A DNA stretch of 64,000 bases from Cellulomonas sp. HZM (GTDB lineage: Bacteria > Actinomycetota > Actinomycetes > Actinomycetales > Cellulomonadaceae). Within the stretch, counting starts at the first letter, position 1; every line of letters starts with the position of its first letter. The notes under the pieces are model-generated. The model worked only from the letters and a program-made list of their open reading frames with translations. It searched no databases and was not told the DNA's origin. The position numbers were made by a program, and so were the translations under genes. Shown one piece after another: positions 18,456-27,497 of this stretch. The stretch lies in contig NZ_JEOE01000016.1 in assembly GCF_000708885.1 (NCBI RefSeq), positions 16,037 to 80,036 on the forward strand. Direction: 5' to 3'.

Positions 18456-19444
18456 CGCGCGCTCCCCTCGGTCTGCGCGGCGCGGCGACCGTGCGACGGA
18501 GCGCCCGGCGGCTGGGGCCTGGTGCCCGGACCGGCACCAGCGGTCAGCTCGAGGAACACCGACTCGAGGTCGGCGCGCACGGGTACGAGCTCGTCGACGA
18601 AGATCCCGCGGCCGGCCAGCACCTGCGTGATGCGCCCCGCGTCAGCGGCGCCGTCGACGACGAGGAGCCGCCCGTCCCGGCGCACCGCCCATCCCTGCTC
18701 CGCGAGCACGGGGCCGGCCGCGTCCGGGTCGGGCACGCCGACCCGCACCGACAGCGCGGTGCCGCTCCCGATGAGCTCGGAGACCGTCCCGCTCGCGAGC
18801 AGCCGCCCGCGCGCGATGATCGAGACCGTGTCGGCGACCTGCTCGACCTCGGTGAGGATGTGGCTCGAGACCAGGACGGTCTTGCCGCGGTCGGCCAGGC
18901 CGCGCATCGTCCCGCGGATCTCGCGGATGCCCGCGGGGTCGAGGCCGTTCGTCGGCTCGTCGAAGATCAGCAGGTCGGGGTCCTTCAGGAGCGTCGCGGC
19001 GATCGCGAGTCGCTGCTTCATGCCGAGCGAGTAGCCGCGGTACCGGTCCTTGGCGCGGTCCGCGAGACCGACGTCGGAGATGACCACGTCCACGAGTGCG
19101 GGGTCGGCGCCGATGGCTCCGGCGAGCAGCGTCAGGTTGCGTCGGCCGGAGAAGTTCGGGAAGAACTTGGGCTGCTCGACGATGGCACCGACGCGGCCGA
19201 CGACGTCCGGGAGCCGGCGCGGCACCTCCTCGCCGAACAGCCGCATCGAGCCCTCGTCGGCCCGGATCAGGCCGAGCAGCATGCGGATGGTCGTCGTCTT
19301 GCCCGACCCGTTGGGGCCGAGGAACCCGTGCACGCCGCCGACCGGCACGTCGAGATCGAGCCCCTCGACGGCCACCGACCGGCTCAGGTTGAGCTTGCGG
19401 TACGTCTTGCGCAGCCCGCGGGTGGAGATCGCCAGCTCGGTCAC
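18452..19444 (-). CDS. ABC transporter ATP-binding protein (exporter, CcmA/DrrA type)
   Basis: ATPase of 330 residues for the neighbouring permease. Walker A is GPNGSGKTT (about residues 43-51), the signature is YSLGMKQRLAIA, and Walker B is DLLIFDEPTNGLDP followed by the H-loop SSHILTEVEQ. A C-terminal region of about 100 residues is typical of drug and bacteriocin exporters. The GTG at 19444 fits a purine-rich GAGGGGG upstream. The two genes overlap by four bases. Confidence 0.9.
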   Translation of the reverse strand: MTELAISTRGLRKTYRKLNLSRSVAVEGLDLDVPVGGVHGFLGPNGSGKTTTIRMLLGLIRADEGSMRLFGEEVPRRLPDVVGRVGAIVEQPKFFPNFSGRRNLTLLAGAIGADPALVDVVISDVGLADRAKDRYRGYSLGMKQRLAIAATLLKDPDLLIFDEPTNGLDPAGIREIRGTMRGLADRGKTVLVSSHILTEVEQVADTVSIIARGRLLASGTVSELIGSGTALSVRVGVPDPDAAGPVLAEQGWAVRRDGRLLVVDGAADAGRITQVLAGRGIFVDELVPVRADLESVFLELTAGAGPGTRPQPPGAPSHGRRAAQTEGSAR

Positions 19445-19555
19445 GCATGCCCCCTCGTCGTGCGCGCACCGTCGTCGCGACTGCCCGAACCGTAGCGGTC
19501 CGGACGGGTCCCGCGGGGGCGTTTCGCGAGGTCTGCTCGTGGCGGGTCGTCGCGG

Positions 19556-20140
19556 TCAGGTCGCGGAGGGCTCGAGCGGGTCCATGTCGAACGCGGGCAG
19601 GCCGTCGATGCTCGTGCGGTTCTTGAGGCGCCGGTAGTCCGCGCGGCCCTCGACGCCCTTGCGCTCCATGAACGGCGGGAGCAGGTCGCGCTCCCCCGCG
19701 TACGTCATGAGCGGGACGCCGTAGCCGCACGAGTCGGAGACCCTGTCGACGTCGACGACGACCACCGCGCGCGTCCCGTGGGACTCGTCGGGCGCGTCCG
19801 GGATGCGCGCCAGCAGCTCGTCGAAGCCGTCGTCGTAGAGCGTGACGAACCGGCCCGTCCCGTGCAGGCGGACGATGTTCGGCGGACCCTCGAAGGCGCA
19901 GAACATGATCGTGATGCGCCCGTTGTCACGCAGGTGCGCGATGGTCTCCGAACCGCTCGCGGTCAGGTCCGCGTAGGCGACGGTGCGGTCGTCGAGCACG
20001 ACGAACGAGCCGCGCACGCCCTTCGGGGAGACGTTGACGTGGCCGCCCGGTCCGGTCGGAGCCGTCGCGACGAAGAACATCGGCTGGGCCTCGACGAAGG
20101 CGCGCAGCCGGTCGTCGATGCGCTCGTGCACCTTTCCCAT
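19556..20140 (-). CDS. Pyridoxamine 5'-phosphate oxidase-family flavin protein
   Basis: Protein of 194 residues with the split-barrel flavin fold: FFVATAPTGPGGHVNVSPKG at 22-41, a DRTVAYADLTASGSETIAHLRDNGRITIMFCAF block, and VRLHGTGRFVTLY. Relatives bind FMN, F420 or haem, and the residues here do not separate these. ATG at 20140 follows TAACGT by six bases (leaderless). It stands alone, divergent from the lipocalin gene. Confidence 0.8.
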   Translation of the reverse strand: MGKVHERIDDRLRAFVEAQPMFFVATAPTGPGGHVNVSPKGVRGSFVVLDDRTVAYADLTASGSETIAHLRDNGRITIMFCAFEGPPNIVRLHGTGRFVTLYDDGFDELLARIPDAPDESHGTRAVVVVDVDRVSDSCGYGVPLMTYAGERDLLPPFMERKGVEGRADYRRLKNRTSIDGLPAFDMDPLEPSAT

Positions 20141-20223
20141 GGGCCCACGTTACGGGCGTCGTCGTCCCTGTCGCCCCTATCGGCCCCGTCGGAGATGTCG
20201 GCGCTGTCCGCACGCGAGATATA

Positions 20224-20238
20224 GCTAGCCGGGCTAGC
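20224..20238. promoter_or_regulatory. GCTAGC inverted/direct repeat upstream of the lipocalin gene
   Basis: Two copies of GCTAGC, itself palindromic, flank CGG in the 157-base gap between the divergent PPOX and lipocalin genes. An AT-rich GATATAG precedes it. It could be an operator for either gene; no regulator can be named. Confidence 0.35.
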
Positions 20239-20297
20239 GTTCTGATGTTCCCGCCGGTCTCCCGGCCGGCCGCCGCCGTCCGCCCCCGGAGGTCGTC

Positions 20298-20930
20298 ATG
20301 CGCATCACGCTCCGCACCACCCGTGCCGTCACCGCCGCCGCACTCGCCGTGTGCGCGCTGGTCGTCCCCGCGACGGCGAGCACCGCGGCCACGCCGGCCA
20401 CAGCCCCCTCCGCCTCGACCCAGGGCGGCGGCGTCGTCGGCGTCTCCGGGCTGGACGTCCCGCGGTACCTCGGCACCTGGTACCAGGTCGCCGCCGTCCC
20501 CGCCCTCTACGAGCTGCAGTGCGCGCGCGACGTGACGGCCACCTACACGCTCACGAGCGCGACGACGCTCGGCGTGCGCAACGTCTGCCGGACCTGGTTC
20601 GGCGGCACGTCGAGCGTCACCGGCGAGGGCAAGGTGCTGAACGCGCCGGACAGCTCCGAGCTCAACGTCGCGTTCCTGAAGGTCGGAGGCCGGTACGTGC
20701 ACCTCGGCGGCGCCGACTACGTCGTCGTCGGGGTCGGGTCGGCGTACGACTGGGCGGTCGTCGGCGACCCGACGCGCCTGAGCGGGTTCGTGCTGTCGCG
20801 CACCCCGTCGCTCGGCGCCGACCAGCTCGCGCAGGTCCGCGCCGCCATCGCGGGCGCCGGCTACGACGCGTGCGACTTCTCCCTGACGCCGCAGACGAGT
20901 GGCCAGAAGAGCCGCGGCCCGCTCTGCTGA
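20298..20930 (+). CDS. Secreted lipocalin-family protein
   Basis: Protein of 210 residues with a Sec signal peptide (hydrophobic core about 13-27, cleavage probably after ATASTAA) and no lipobox, so likely secreted. The lipocalin signature is YLGTWYQVAAVPALYELQCARDVTATY at about 55-82, followed by strands with YVVVGVGSAYDWAVVGDP; the closing cysteine in YDACDF probably pairs with an earlier one. It is close to the bacterial Blc group but not membrane-anchored. Ligand unknown. ATG at 20298 has GGAGGT upstream. Confidence 0.85.
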   Translation: MRITLRTTRAVTAAALAVCALVVPATASTAATPATAPSASTQGGGVVGVSGLDVPRYLGTWYQVAAVPALYELQCARDVTATYTLTSATTLGVRNVCRTWFGGTSSVTGEGKVLNAPDSSELNVAFLKVGGRYVHLGGADYVVVGVGSAYDWAVVGDPTRLSGFVLSRTPSLGADQLAQVRAAIAGAGYDACDFSLTPQTSGQKSRGPLC

Positions 20931-20979
20931 CGGGGGCCCTCGAGCCGGTCGCGTCGGACCCCCTCGCTAGGGTCGCGGC

Positions 20980-21384
20980 ATGATCACCGAGGGAGAGTTC
21001 GTCGTCAGTGACTTCACGCCCGTGACGCTCGACGTGGAGTCGCCCCCCACCGCCATGGGTGTCGGCGTCGCGACGATGAAGAAGCGCTACACCGGCGACG
21101 TCGAGGGGCGGTCGACGACGATCTTCACGTCGGCGTTCGATCCCGCGCGGGGCGAGGGGACCTACGTCGCGCTGGAGTCGTTCGTCGGCTCGCTCGACGG
21201 TCGCGAGGGGTCGTTCAACTTCGCGCACGCCGCCTCGACGGCCGGTGCCGGTCGGTTCGGCGAGTGGTTCACGATCGTCGCCGGCAGCGGGACGGGCGCC
21301 CTGGCCGGGATCCTGGGCGGCGGGGAGCTCGTGATCGACGCCGACGGCACGCACCGCATGAGGTTCGAGTACACGCTCGACTGA
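20980..21384 (+). CDS. DUF3224-family protein
   Basis: Protein of 134 residues forming a predicted small beta barrel with the pattern of DUF3224: KRYTGDVEGRSTTIFTSAF, EGTYVALESFVGSLDGREGSF, and GTGALAGILGGGELVI..DGTH. Function unknown. No signal peptide. The ATG follows TAGGGT by six bases and has no SD, so it is probably leaderless. Confidence 0.85.
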   Translation: MITEGEFVVSDFTPVTLDVESPPTAMGVGVATMKKRYTGDVEGRSTTIFTSAFDPARGEGTYVALESFVGSLDGREGSFNFAHAASTAGAGRFGEWFTIVAGSGTGALAGILGGGELVIDADGTHRMRFEYTLD

Positions 21385-21409
21385 CCCGCACCGACCTCCG
21401 GCCGTGCCG

Positions 21410-23116
21410 TCAGATCAGGACGGCGCCCTTCGAGGCCGACTGCACCAGCTTGGCGTACTTCGCGAGGACGCCGCGCGTGTAGGTCGGGGGCAGCGGCTCC
21501 CACCCCGCCTTGCGCGCCTCGAGCTCCGCGTCGCCGACGAGCAGGTCGAGCGTCGCGTTCGCGACGTCGAGGCGGATGCGATCGCCGTCCTGGACGAACG
21601 CGATCGGCCCGGCATCCACCGCCTCCGGCGCGACGTGCCCGACGCACAGACCAGTGGTGCCACCCGAGAAGCGTCCGTCGGTGAGCAGCAGCACGTCCTT
21701 GCCGAGGCCTGCCCCCTTGATGGCACCCGTGATCGCGAGCATCTCGCGCATCCCCGGTCCGCCCTTGGGTCCCTCGTACCGGATGACGACGACGTCGCCC
21801 GCCGTGATCGTGCCGTCCTCGAGCGCGTCCATCGCGGCGCGCTCGCGGTCGAACACGCGCGCGGTCCCCTCGAAGACGTCCGAGTCGAACCCGGCGCTCT
21901 TGACGACGGCGCCGTCCGGTGCGAGCGAACCACCGAGGATCGTGATGCCGCCGGTGCGGTGGATGGGGTCGTCGAGCGCCCGCAGGATCTTGCCGTCGGG
22001 GTCCGGCGGGTTCACGTCCGCGAGGTTCTCTGCGATGGTCCGTCCCGTCACGGTGAGGCAGTCGCCGTGCAGCAGCCCGGCGTCGAGCAGCGCCTTCATG
22101 ACCACCGGGACACCACCGATGCGGTCGATGTCGTTCATGACGTAGCGCCCGAACGGCTTGAGGTCGCCGAGGTGCGGGACCCGGGCCGCGACGCGCTTGA
22201 AGTCGTCGAGCGCCAGGTCGACCTCGGCCTCGTGCGCGATCGCCAGCAGGTGCAGCACGGCGTTGGTCGAGCCACCGAACGCCATCACCACGGAGATCGC
22301 GTTCTCGAACGCCTCCTTGGTCATGATCTGCCGTGCCGTGATCCCGCGGCGCAGCAGCTCGACGACGGCCTCGCCCGATCGGTGTGCGAACGCGTCGCGG
22401 CGGCGGTCCGCGCTCGGCGGCGCTGCGGAGCCGGGGATCGACATCCCCATCGCCTCGGCGACCGACGCCATCGTGTTCGCGGTGTACATCCCGCCGCACG
22501 CACCCTCGCCGGGGCAGATCGCACGCTCGATGCGACCGAGGTCCTCCTCGCTCATGAGCCCACGCGCGCACGCCCCGACGGCCTCGAACGCGTCGATGAT
22601 CGTCACGTCCTTCTCGGTGCCGTCCGACAGCTTGACCCAACCCGGTGCGATCGAGCCGGCGTAGAGGAAGACGCTCGCCAGGTCGAGCCGCGCGGCGGCC
22701 ATGAGCATCCCCGGAAGCGACTTGTCGCAGCCCGCGAGCAGCACCGACCCGTCCAGCCGCTCGGCCTGCATCACGGTCTCGACCGAGTCCGCGATGACGT
22801 CGCGGCTCACGAGCGAGAAGTGCATCCCCTCGTGCCCCATCGAGATGCCGTCCGAGACCGAGATGGTGCCGAACTCGAGCGGGTAGCCGCCCGCGGCGTG
22901 CACCCCGGCCTTGACCGCGTCCGCGAGGCGGTCCAGCGACAAGTTGCAGGGCGTGATCTCGTTCCACGAGCTCGCGACGCCGATCTGCGGCTTCGCGAAG
23001 TCGTCGTCGCCCATCCCGACAGCTCGCAGCATGCCGCGAGACGCGGTCGCCTCCAGACCGTCCGTGACCTGCCGCGAGCGCGGCTTGATGTCGATCTCAC
23101 CTGCGTCGGTGCTCAT
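21410..23116 (-). CDS. ilvD: Dihydroxy-acid dehydratase, short [2Fe-2S]-type
   Basis: Dehydrates the dihydroxy acids to 2-oxo acids for valine and isoleucine. The 568 residues match the shorter form found in mycobacteria and plants: cluster cysteines Cys57 (TPCNLS), Cys130 (AGCDKS) and Cys207 (GEGACGGMY), [11 protein letters not shown], and [14 protein letters not shown] near the end. Enzymes with this cysteine set carry a fairly stable [2Fe-2S] cluster. The ATG follows TACAGT by six bases (leaderless). A second, different ilvD lies 0.7 kb away. Confidence 0.95.
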   Translation of the reverse strand: MSTDAGEIDIKPRSRQVTDGLEATASRGMLRAVGMGDDDFAKPQIGVASSWNEITPCNLSLDRLADAVKAGVHAAGGYPLEFGTISVSDGISMGHEGMHFSLVSRDVIADSVETVMQAERLDGSVLLAGCDKSLPGMLMAAARLDLASVFLYAGSIAPGWVKLSDGTEKDVTIIDAFEAVGACARGLMSEEDLGRIERAICPGEGACGGMYTANTMASVAEAMGMSIPGSAAPPSADRRRDAFAHRSGEAVVELLRRGITARQIMTKEAFENAISVVMAFGGSTNAVLHLLAIAHEAEVDLALDDFKRVAARVPHLGDLKPFGRYVMNDIDRIGGVPVVMKALLDAGLLHGDCLTVTGRTIAENLADVNPPDPDGKILRALDDPIHRTGGITILGGSLAPDGAVVKSAGFDSDVFEGTARVFDRERAAMDALEDGTITAGDVVVIRYEGPKGGPGMREMLAITGAIKGAGLGKDVLLLTDGRFSGGTTGLCVGHVAPEAVDAGPIAFVQDGDRIRLDVANATLDLLVGDAELEARKAGWEPLPPTYTRGVLAKYAKLVQSASKGAVLI

Positions 23117-23164
23117 GGGGTCACTGTAGGACCGGCCTCGCGGCGCCGCCCCGCGGTGCGCACG

Positions 23165-23506
23165 TCAGAGTGACAACGCGAGCCGCAGGCCTCGAGACAC
23201 GTCGGACATCAAAGGCGCCCTGACCGTGCCGACACGCTCCACCAGCTCACGCTTGTCCACCGTGACGAGTGCGGTGACGTTCACGACGCTGTCGCGCGCC
23301 AACCCGGTGGCATGGGCGGGGAGCAGGACGTTGCCGGGCATCGCGGCGAGCGCGACGTTCGACGTCATCACGGCGACGACGACCGTCGCGAGGCGGCTCG
23401 CGTTGTACGCGTCGTCCTGGACGACCACGACCGGCCTTCGACGTGCGGGCCGACTCCCCTCCGCCTCGCCCAGGTCCAGCCAGAAGACGTCACCACGGAC
23501 GATCAC
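23165..23506 (-). CDS. MazF/PemK-family mRNA interferase toxin
   Basis: Protein of 113 residues. The fold is recognisable from IVRGDVFWLDLG, the [19 protein letters not shown] segment carrying the catalytic arginine region, and the VTALVTVDKRELVERVGTV block with the conserved Ser/Thr. MazF toxins cut mRNA at short sites. The ATG overlaps the antitoxin stop by four bases, the usual coupled order with antitoxin first. It is intact as far as can be seen. Confidence 0.88.
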   Translation of the reverse strand: MIVRGDVFWLDLGEAEGSRPARRRPVVVVQDDAYNASRLATVVVAVMTSNVALAAMPGNVLLPAHATGLARDSVVNVTALVTVDKRELVERVGTVRAPLMSDVSRGLRLALSL

Positions 23507-23784
23507 CAGTCGTTCTCGCCGACACCCTCGCCGACACCCTCGCCGACACCGCCGACCGCGAGCCGTCGGCGCCCCGCCGCGACCGCGAAGTCGTGGCTGT
23601 CGTCGCCGACGCCGACGTACTCGACGACGAGGTCGATGCGCTCCTGGACGGAGTCTGCGGCGGTCCGCTCGAGGAGGAGCCGAGCTCCGCGCGTGTAGAA
23701 CTCGGAACGCGAGATCCCTAGCTCGGCCGCGCGCGACTCGACGAGCGCGAACGTCTCCTCGGGGACCGAGATCGCCGTCTTCAT
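23503..23784 (-). CDS. Ribbon-helix-helix antitoxin (MazE-type)
   Basis: Protein of 93 residues. Residues 1-42 form a ribbon-helix-helix DNA-binding domain (MKTAISVPEETFALVESRAAELGISRSEFYTRGARLLL), and the acidic rest should bind the toxin. The C-terminus contains GVGEGVGEGVGE, encoded by three exact 12-base repeats. ATG at 23784 follows TATACT by six bases, so the operon is probably transcribed without a leader and represses itself. Confidence 0.85.
   Translation of the reverse strand: MKTAISVPEETFALVESRAAELGISRSEFYTRGARLLLERTAADSVQERIDLVVEYVGVGDDSHDFAVAAGRRRLAVGGVGEGVGEGVGENDW
23515..23550. repeat. Three tandem 12-base repeats inside the antitoxin gene
   Basis: The unit CTCGCCGACACC begins at 23515, 23527 and 23539 and encodes Gly-Val-Gly-Glu on the minus strand. 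The length is a multiple of three, so copy number can change without a frameshift, lengthening or shortening the toxin-binding tail. Confidence 0.9.
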
Positions 23785-23790
23785 CCGGCG

Positions 23791-23796
23791 AGTATA
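23791..23796 (-). promoter_or_regulatory. -10 element of the toxin-antitoxin operon
   Basis: TATACT on the minus strand lies six bases before the antitoxin ATG, so transcription should start at the start codon. The surrounding ACCGGT palindrome and repeated CCGG may be part of the antitoxin operator. No clear -35 was found. Confidence 0.5.
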
Positions 23797-23824
23797 ACCG
23801 GTATGACCGGCACCCGCCCCGGGT

Positions 23825-25687
23825 TCAGCCGCGGCGGATCAGGCTCACGTCGCGCACTGCGCCGCGGTCGGCCGAGGTCGCCATCGCCGCGTACGCCTGC
23901 AGCGCGGGCGAGACGTAGCGGTCACGGTCCTTGGGCTGCCAAGGCCGCTCGGACGCCTCCATCTTCGCCCGTCGGTCTGCCAGGACGGCATCCGGAACGT
24001 TGATGCGGATGAGGCGCGTCTCGACGTCGATCTCGATCTCGTCGCCGTCCTCGATGAGCGCGATCGCGCCGCCCGCCGAGGCCTCCGGGGAGACGTGCCC
24101 CACCGAGATGCCGCTCGAGCCGCCCGAGAACCGGCCGTCGGTGATGAGCGCGCACACCTTGCCGAGCCCGCGGCCCTTGATGAACGACGTCGGGTAGAGC
24201 ATCTCCTGCATGCCCGGACCGCCGGACGGCCCCTCGTAGCGCACGACGACCACGTGACCGGGCTTGACCTGCTTCGACAGGATCTTGTCGACCGCGTCCT
24301 CCTGCGACTCGCACACGATCGCGGTCCCGACGAAGTGGAAGAGCTCCGGGTCGATGCCGGCCGTCTTGATGATCGCGCCGTCCTGCGCGAGGTTGCCGCG
24401 CAGCACCGCGAGGCCCCCCTCGACGGTGTACGCGTGCTCGACGTCGCGGATGCAGCCGTTCGCGGCGTCGGTGTCGAGCGAGTCCCACACGTTGCTCGTC
24501 GAGAACGCCTGCGTCGTGCGCACGCCGCCCGGGGCCGCGTGGAACAGGTCGATCGCGCGCTCGGTCGCACGGCCACCGCGGACGTCCCAGTCGTCGAGCC
24601 ACGCGCGCAGCGTCGGGGTGTGCACGCTCGTCACGTCGTGGTCCAGCAGGCCCCCGCGGTCCAGCTCGCCCAGCAGCGCCGGGATGCCGCCCGCGCGGTG
24701 CACGTCCTCCATGTGGAAGTCGGGGTGGTTCGGGGCGACCTTCGACAGGCAGGGCACGCGGCGCGAGATCTCGTCGATGTCGGCGAGCGTGAAGTCGACC
24801 TCGGCCTCCTGCGCGGCGGCGAGGACGTGCAGGACGGTGTTGGTCGAGCCGCCCATCGCGACGTCGAGCGCCATCGCGTTGGCGAACGCCGCCTTGGTCG
24901 CGATGCCGCGCGGCGCGGCGGTGTCGTCCTCGTCGTCGTAGTAGCGGCGGGCCAGGTCGACGACCGTGCGACCGGCCTCGAGGAACAGCTCGCGGCGCGC
25001 TGCGTGGGTCGCGAGCGTCGAGCCGTTGCCCGGGAGCGACAGCCCGAGCGCCTCGGTCAGGCAGTTCATCGAGTTGGCGGTGAACATCCCCGAGCACGAG
25101 CCGCACGTGGGGCAGGCGCTCTCCTCGACCTTGGCGAGCGCGTCGTCGGACACGTTGTCGTCGGCCGAGTAGTTGATCGCGTTGATGAGGTTGAGGTGCG
25201 TGCTCGCCACACCGTTGGCGACGACGGCCTTGCCGGCCTCCATCGGACCGCCCGAGACGAACACGACCGGGATGTTCAGGCGCAGCGCCGCGTTGAGCAT
25301 GCCCGGCGTGATCTTGTCGCAGTTCGAGATGCACACGAGCGCGTCGGCGCAGTGCGCGTTGACCATGTACTCGACCGAGTCGGCGATGAGGTCGCGGCTC
25401 GGCAGCGAGTAGAGCATTCCGCCGTGGCCCATCGCGATGCCGTCGTCGACCGCGATCGTGTTGAACTCCTTGGCGACGCCGCCGGCCTCACGGATCGCGG
25501 ACGCGACCAGGTCCCCCATGTCCTTGAGGTGCACGTGCCCGGGCACGAACTGCGTGTACGAGTTGGCGATCGCGACGATCGGCTTGCCGAAGTCCTCCGA
25601 CCCCATGCCGGTCGCGCGCCACAGCGCGCGGGCGCCGGCCATGTTGCGGCCGTGGGTGGACGTACGCGAGCGCAGGGGACGGCTCAT
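23825..25687 (-). CDS. ilvD: Dihydroxy-acid dehydratase, long E. coli-type
   Basis: Second enzyme for the same step, with 620 residues and close line-by-line similarity to E. coli Ilv[64 protein letters not shown] (Cys119/Cys123), [27 protein letters not shown] and [10 protein letters not shown]. It lacks the Cys57 equivalent of the other copy. The E. coli enzyme was reported to carry an oxygen-sensitive [4Fe-4S] cluster. The ATG at 25687 has AAGGAG upstream. The role of two isozymes is not clear from the sequence. Confidence 0.95.
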   Translation of the reverse strand: MSRPLRSRTSTHGRNMAGARALWRATGMGSEDFGKPIVAIANSYTQFVPGHVHLKDMGDLVASAIREAGGVAKEFNTIAVDDGIAMGHGGMLYSLPSRDLIADSVEYMVNAHCADALVCISNCDKITPGMLNAALRLNIPVVFVSGGPMEAGKAVVANGVASTHLNLINAINYSADDNVSDDALAKVEESACPTCGSCSGMFTANSMNCLTEALGLSLPGNGSTLATHAARRELFLEAGRTVVDLARRYYDDEDDTAAPRGIATKAAFANAMALDVAMGGSTNTVLHVLAAAQEAEVDFTLADIDEISRRVPCLSKVAPNHPDFHMEDVHRAGGIPALLGELDRGGLLDHDVTSVHTPTLRAWLDDWDVRGGRATERAIDLFHAAPGGVRTTQAFSTSNVWDSLDTDAANGCIRDVEHAYTVEGGLAVLRGNLAQDGAIIKTAGIDPELFHFVGTAIVCESQEDAVDKILSKQVKPGHVVVVRYEGPSGGPGMQEMLYPTSFIKGRGLGKVCALITDGRFSGGSSGISVGHVSPEASAGGAIALIEDGDEIEIDVETRLIRINVPDAVLADRRAKMEASERPWQPKDRDRYVSPALQAYAAMATSADRGAVRDVSLIRRG

Positions 25688-25798
25688 CGCGGTGGTGCTC
25701 CTTCGGCGGATCGGGGGGCGCTCGGGGCGCCCGCCCACACTACGTCCGCGTCCCGGCAGGTGGTCGCACGCGTCCGACCTGTGACCCTTGGGCGGGCC

Positions 25799-27349
25799 TC
25801 AGGCCTGCACCGCCGCGTCGCCCTCGGCGCCCTCCCGGATGTGCCGCGTGACCCACGGTGCCACGGCGAACATCCCGAGCGCGAACACGAGAGCGACCGC
25901 GCCGATCCAGCCGAAGTACTGGGCGTTCGACGCACCTTCGGTCGCCTGCACCAGCTGCGCGGTGATCGCGTTGCCGGCCGACGTCGCGAGGAACCACAGC
26001 GCCATCGCCTGGCCCCGGAACGCCTTCGGCGCGAGCAACGTCGTGGCGGCGAGCCCCACGGGCGACAGGCAGAGCTCCCCGAGCGTCTGGACCAGGTACA
26101 CGACGACGAGCACCCACCAGGGCGACTTCCCGCCGTCCGCGGCCGCGGCCATGAACGCGAGGAACACGAAGCTCAGCGCCGCGAGCGTGAGCCCGAGCGC
26201 GAACTTCACGGACGTCGGCGGACGGTCGTCGAGCCGCATCCACAGCCACGCGAACACCGGCGCCAGCAGGATGATGAAGCCCGGGTTGAGCGACTGGTAG
26301 AACACGGGCGAGATCGTCCACGAGCCGAGCGTGCGGTCGGTGTCGTACTTCGCGAAGTCCGCGAGCGTGCTGGCGGCCTGCTCGAAGATCATCCAGAACA
26401 GCATCGCCGCGACGAAGAGCGGGACGTAGGCGCGCAGCCGCGAGCGCTCGGGGGCCGTGACCTTGGGGGAACGGAACATCACCCAGAACGTCGCGACGGG
26501 CGCGGCGAGCGCGACGTAGGACAGCGCGTCGACGAACGTGTCGAGGGTCAGCTCGCCGCGCACGGCCCACGCGATCGCGAGCGCGACGAGGCAGCCGGCG
26601 GCGACGGCGCCGAACAGCCGCGCGACCGGTCCGCGGTCCGCCTCGGTGAGCGGGTTGGGGGGCACGGCGCCGGCCTCGCCGATGTACCGGCGGCCGAGCA
26701 CGAACGCGACGAGCGCGAGCGCCATGCCGATCGCGGCGACGAGGAAGCCCGCGTGGTAGCCCCAGGCGCCCTGCACGGCCCCGACGACGAACGGCGCGCT
26801 GAGCGAGCCGATGTTGATGCCCATGTAGAAGATCGAGAACGCCGAGTCGCGGCGCGGGTCGTCGCGCGAGTAGAGCTCTCCGACCATCGAGGAGACGTTG
26901 GGCTTGAGCAGGCCGGTGCCGAGCGCGACCAGCGCGATGCCGGCGAACGAGAAGCCCGCGCCGGGGATCGAGAGCGACACGTGGCCGGCGGCGATGACGA
27001 CGCCGCCGTACAGCACGGCGCGACGCGCGCCGACGACCCGGTCGGCGAGCCAGCCGCCGAGCACCGACACGAGGTACACCGACGCCCCGTAGGCGGCGAC
27101 GAGCGCCTGCCCTGACGTGCCGTCGATCCCGAGCCCGCCGTTGGCTGCGGTGTCCGTCAGGTAGTAGAGCAGGATGCCGCGCATCCCGTAGTAGCTGAAC
27201 CGCTCCCACAGCTCGGTCCCGAACAGCGTGGCGAGCCCCATCGGCTGGCCGAAGAACGCCCGGTCGCGCGGCAGCGGTCCCGCAGGCCCGACCCTCGTCG
27301 GCTCCACCGCTGCGTCGCTGCCCGGCTGCGCGTCCCCTGGTCCGCTCAT
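25799..27349 (-). CDS. POT/PTR-family proton-dependent oligopeptide transporter
   Basis: MFS transporter of 516 residues with 12-14 hydrophobic segments. The family motif ExxER is in GTELWERFSYYGMRGILLYYL (about 45-65); GTGLLKPNVSSMVGELY and DSAFSIFYMGINIGSLSAP follow, and a second-half motif FWMIFEQAAST is present. These carriers import di- and tripeptides with protons. The start is the ATG at 27349; the open frame upstream has shadow composition. Confidence 0.92.
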   Translation of the reverse strand: MSGPGDAQPGSDAAVEPTRVGPAGPLPRDRAFFGQPMGLATLFGTELWERFSYYGMRGILLYYLTDTAANGGLGIDGTSGQALVAAYGASVYLVSVLGGWLADRVVGARRAVLYGGVVIAAGHVSLSIPGAGFSFAGIALVALGTGLLKPNVSSMVGELYSRDDPRRDSAFSIFYMGINIGSLSAPFVVGAVQGAWGYHAGFLVAAIGMALALVAFVLGRRYIGEAGAVPPNPLTEADRGPVARLFGAVAAGCLVALAIAWAVRGELTLDTFVDALSYVALAAPVATFWVMFRSPKVTAPERSRLRAYVPLFVAAMLFWMIFEQAASTLADFAKYDTDRTLGSWTISPVFYQSLNPGFIILLAPVFAWLWMRLDDRPPTSVKFALGLTLAALSFVFLAFMAAAADGGKSPWWVLVVVYLVQTLGELCLSPVGLAATTLLAPKAFRGQAMALWFLATSAGNAITAQLVQATEGASNAQYFGWIGAVALVFALGMFAVAPWVTRHIREGAEGDAAVQA

Positions 27350-27497
27350 GGGCTCATCGTGGCGGCACCGTCCGCGACGCACCAGCCCTGGCGCTCTCCC
27401 CACCTGCACGGACGGGTGCCCGCGGTCCACGCGCGCGGGCCTGCGGCCCCCCGTCGCTCCTCGCGCGCTCGTCGGCGCCGGCACGTACGGTCGGTCG

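Noticed and set aside
23165..23784. Mobile element carrying the toxin-antitoxin pair
   Set aside because: No transposase, integrase, direct repeats or change in base composition were seen around it.
27228..27497. Upstream extension of the photolyase frame
   Set aside because: It overlaps the POT transporter start and has no homology; GTG 27498 has the TANNNT-N6 spacing and begins exactly at the conserved domain.
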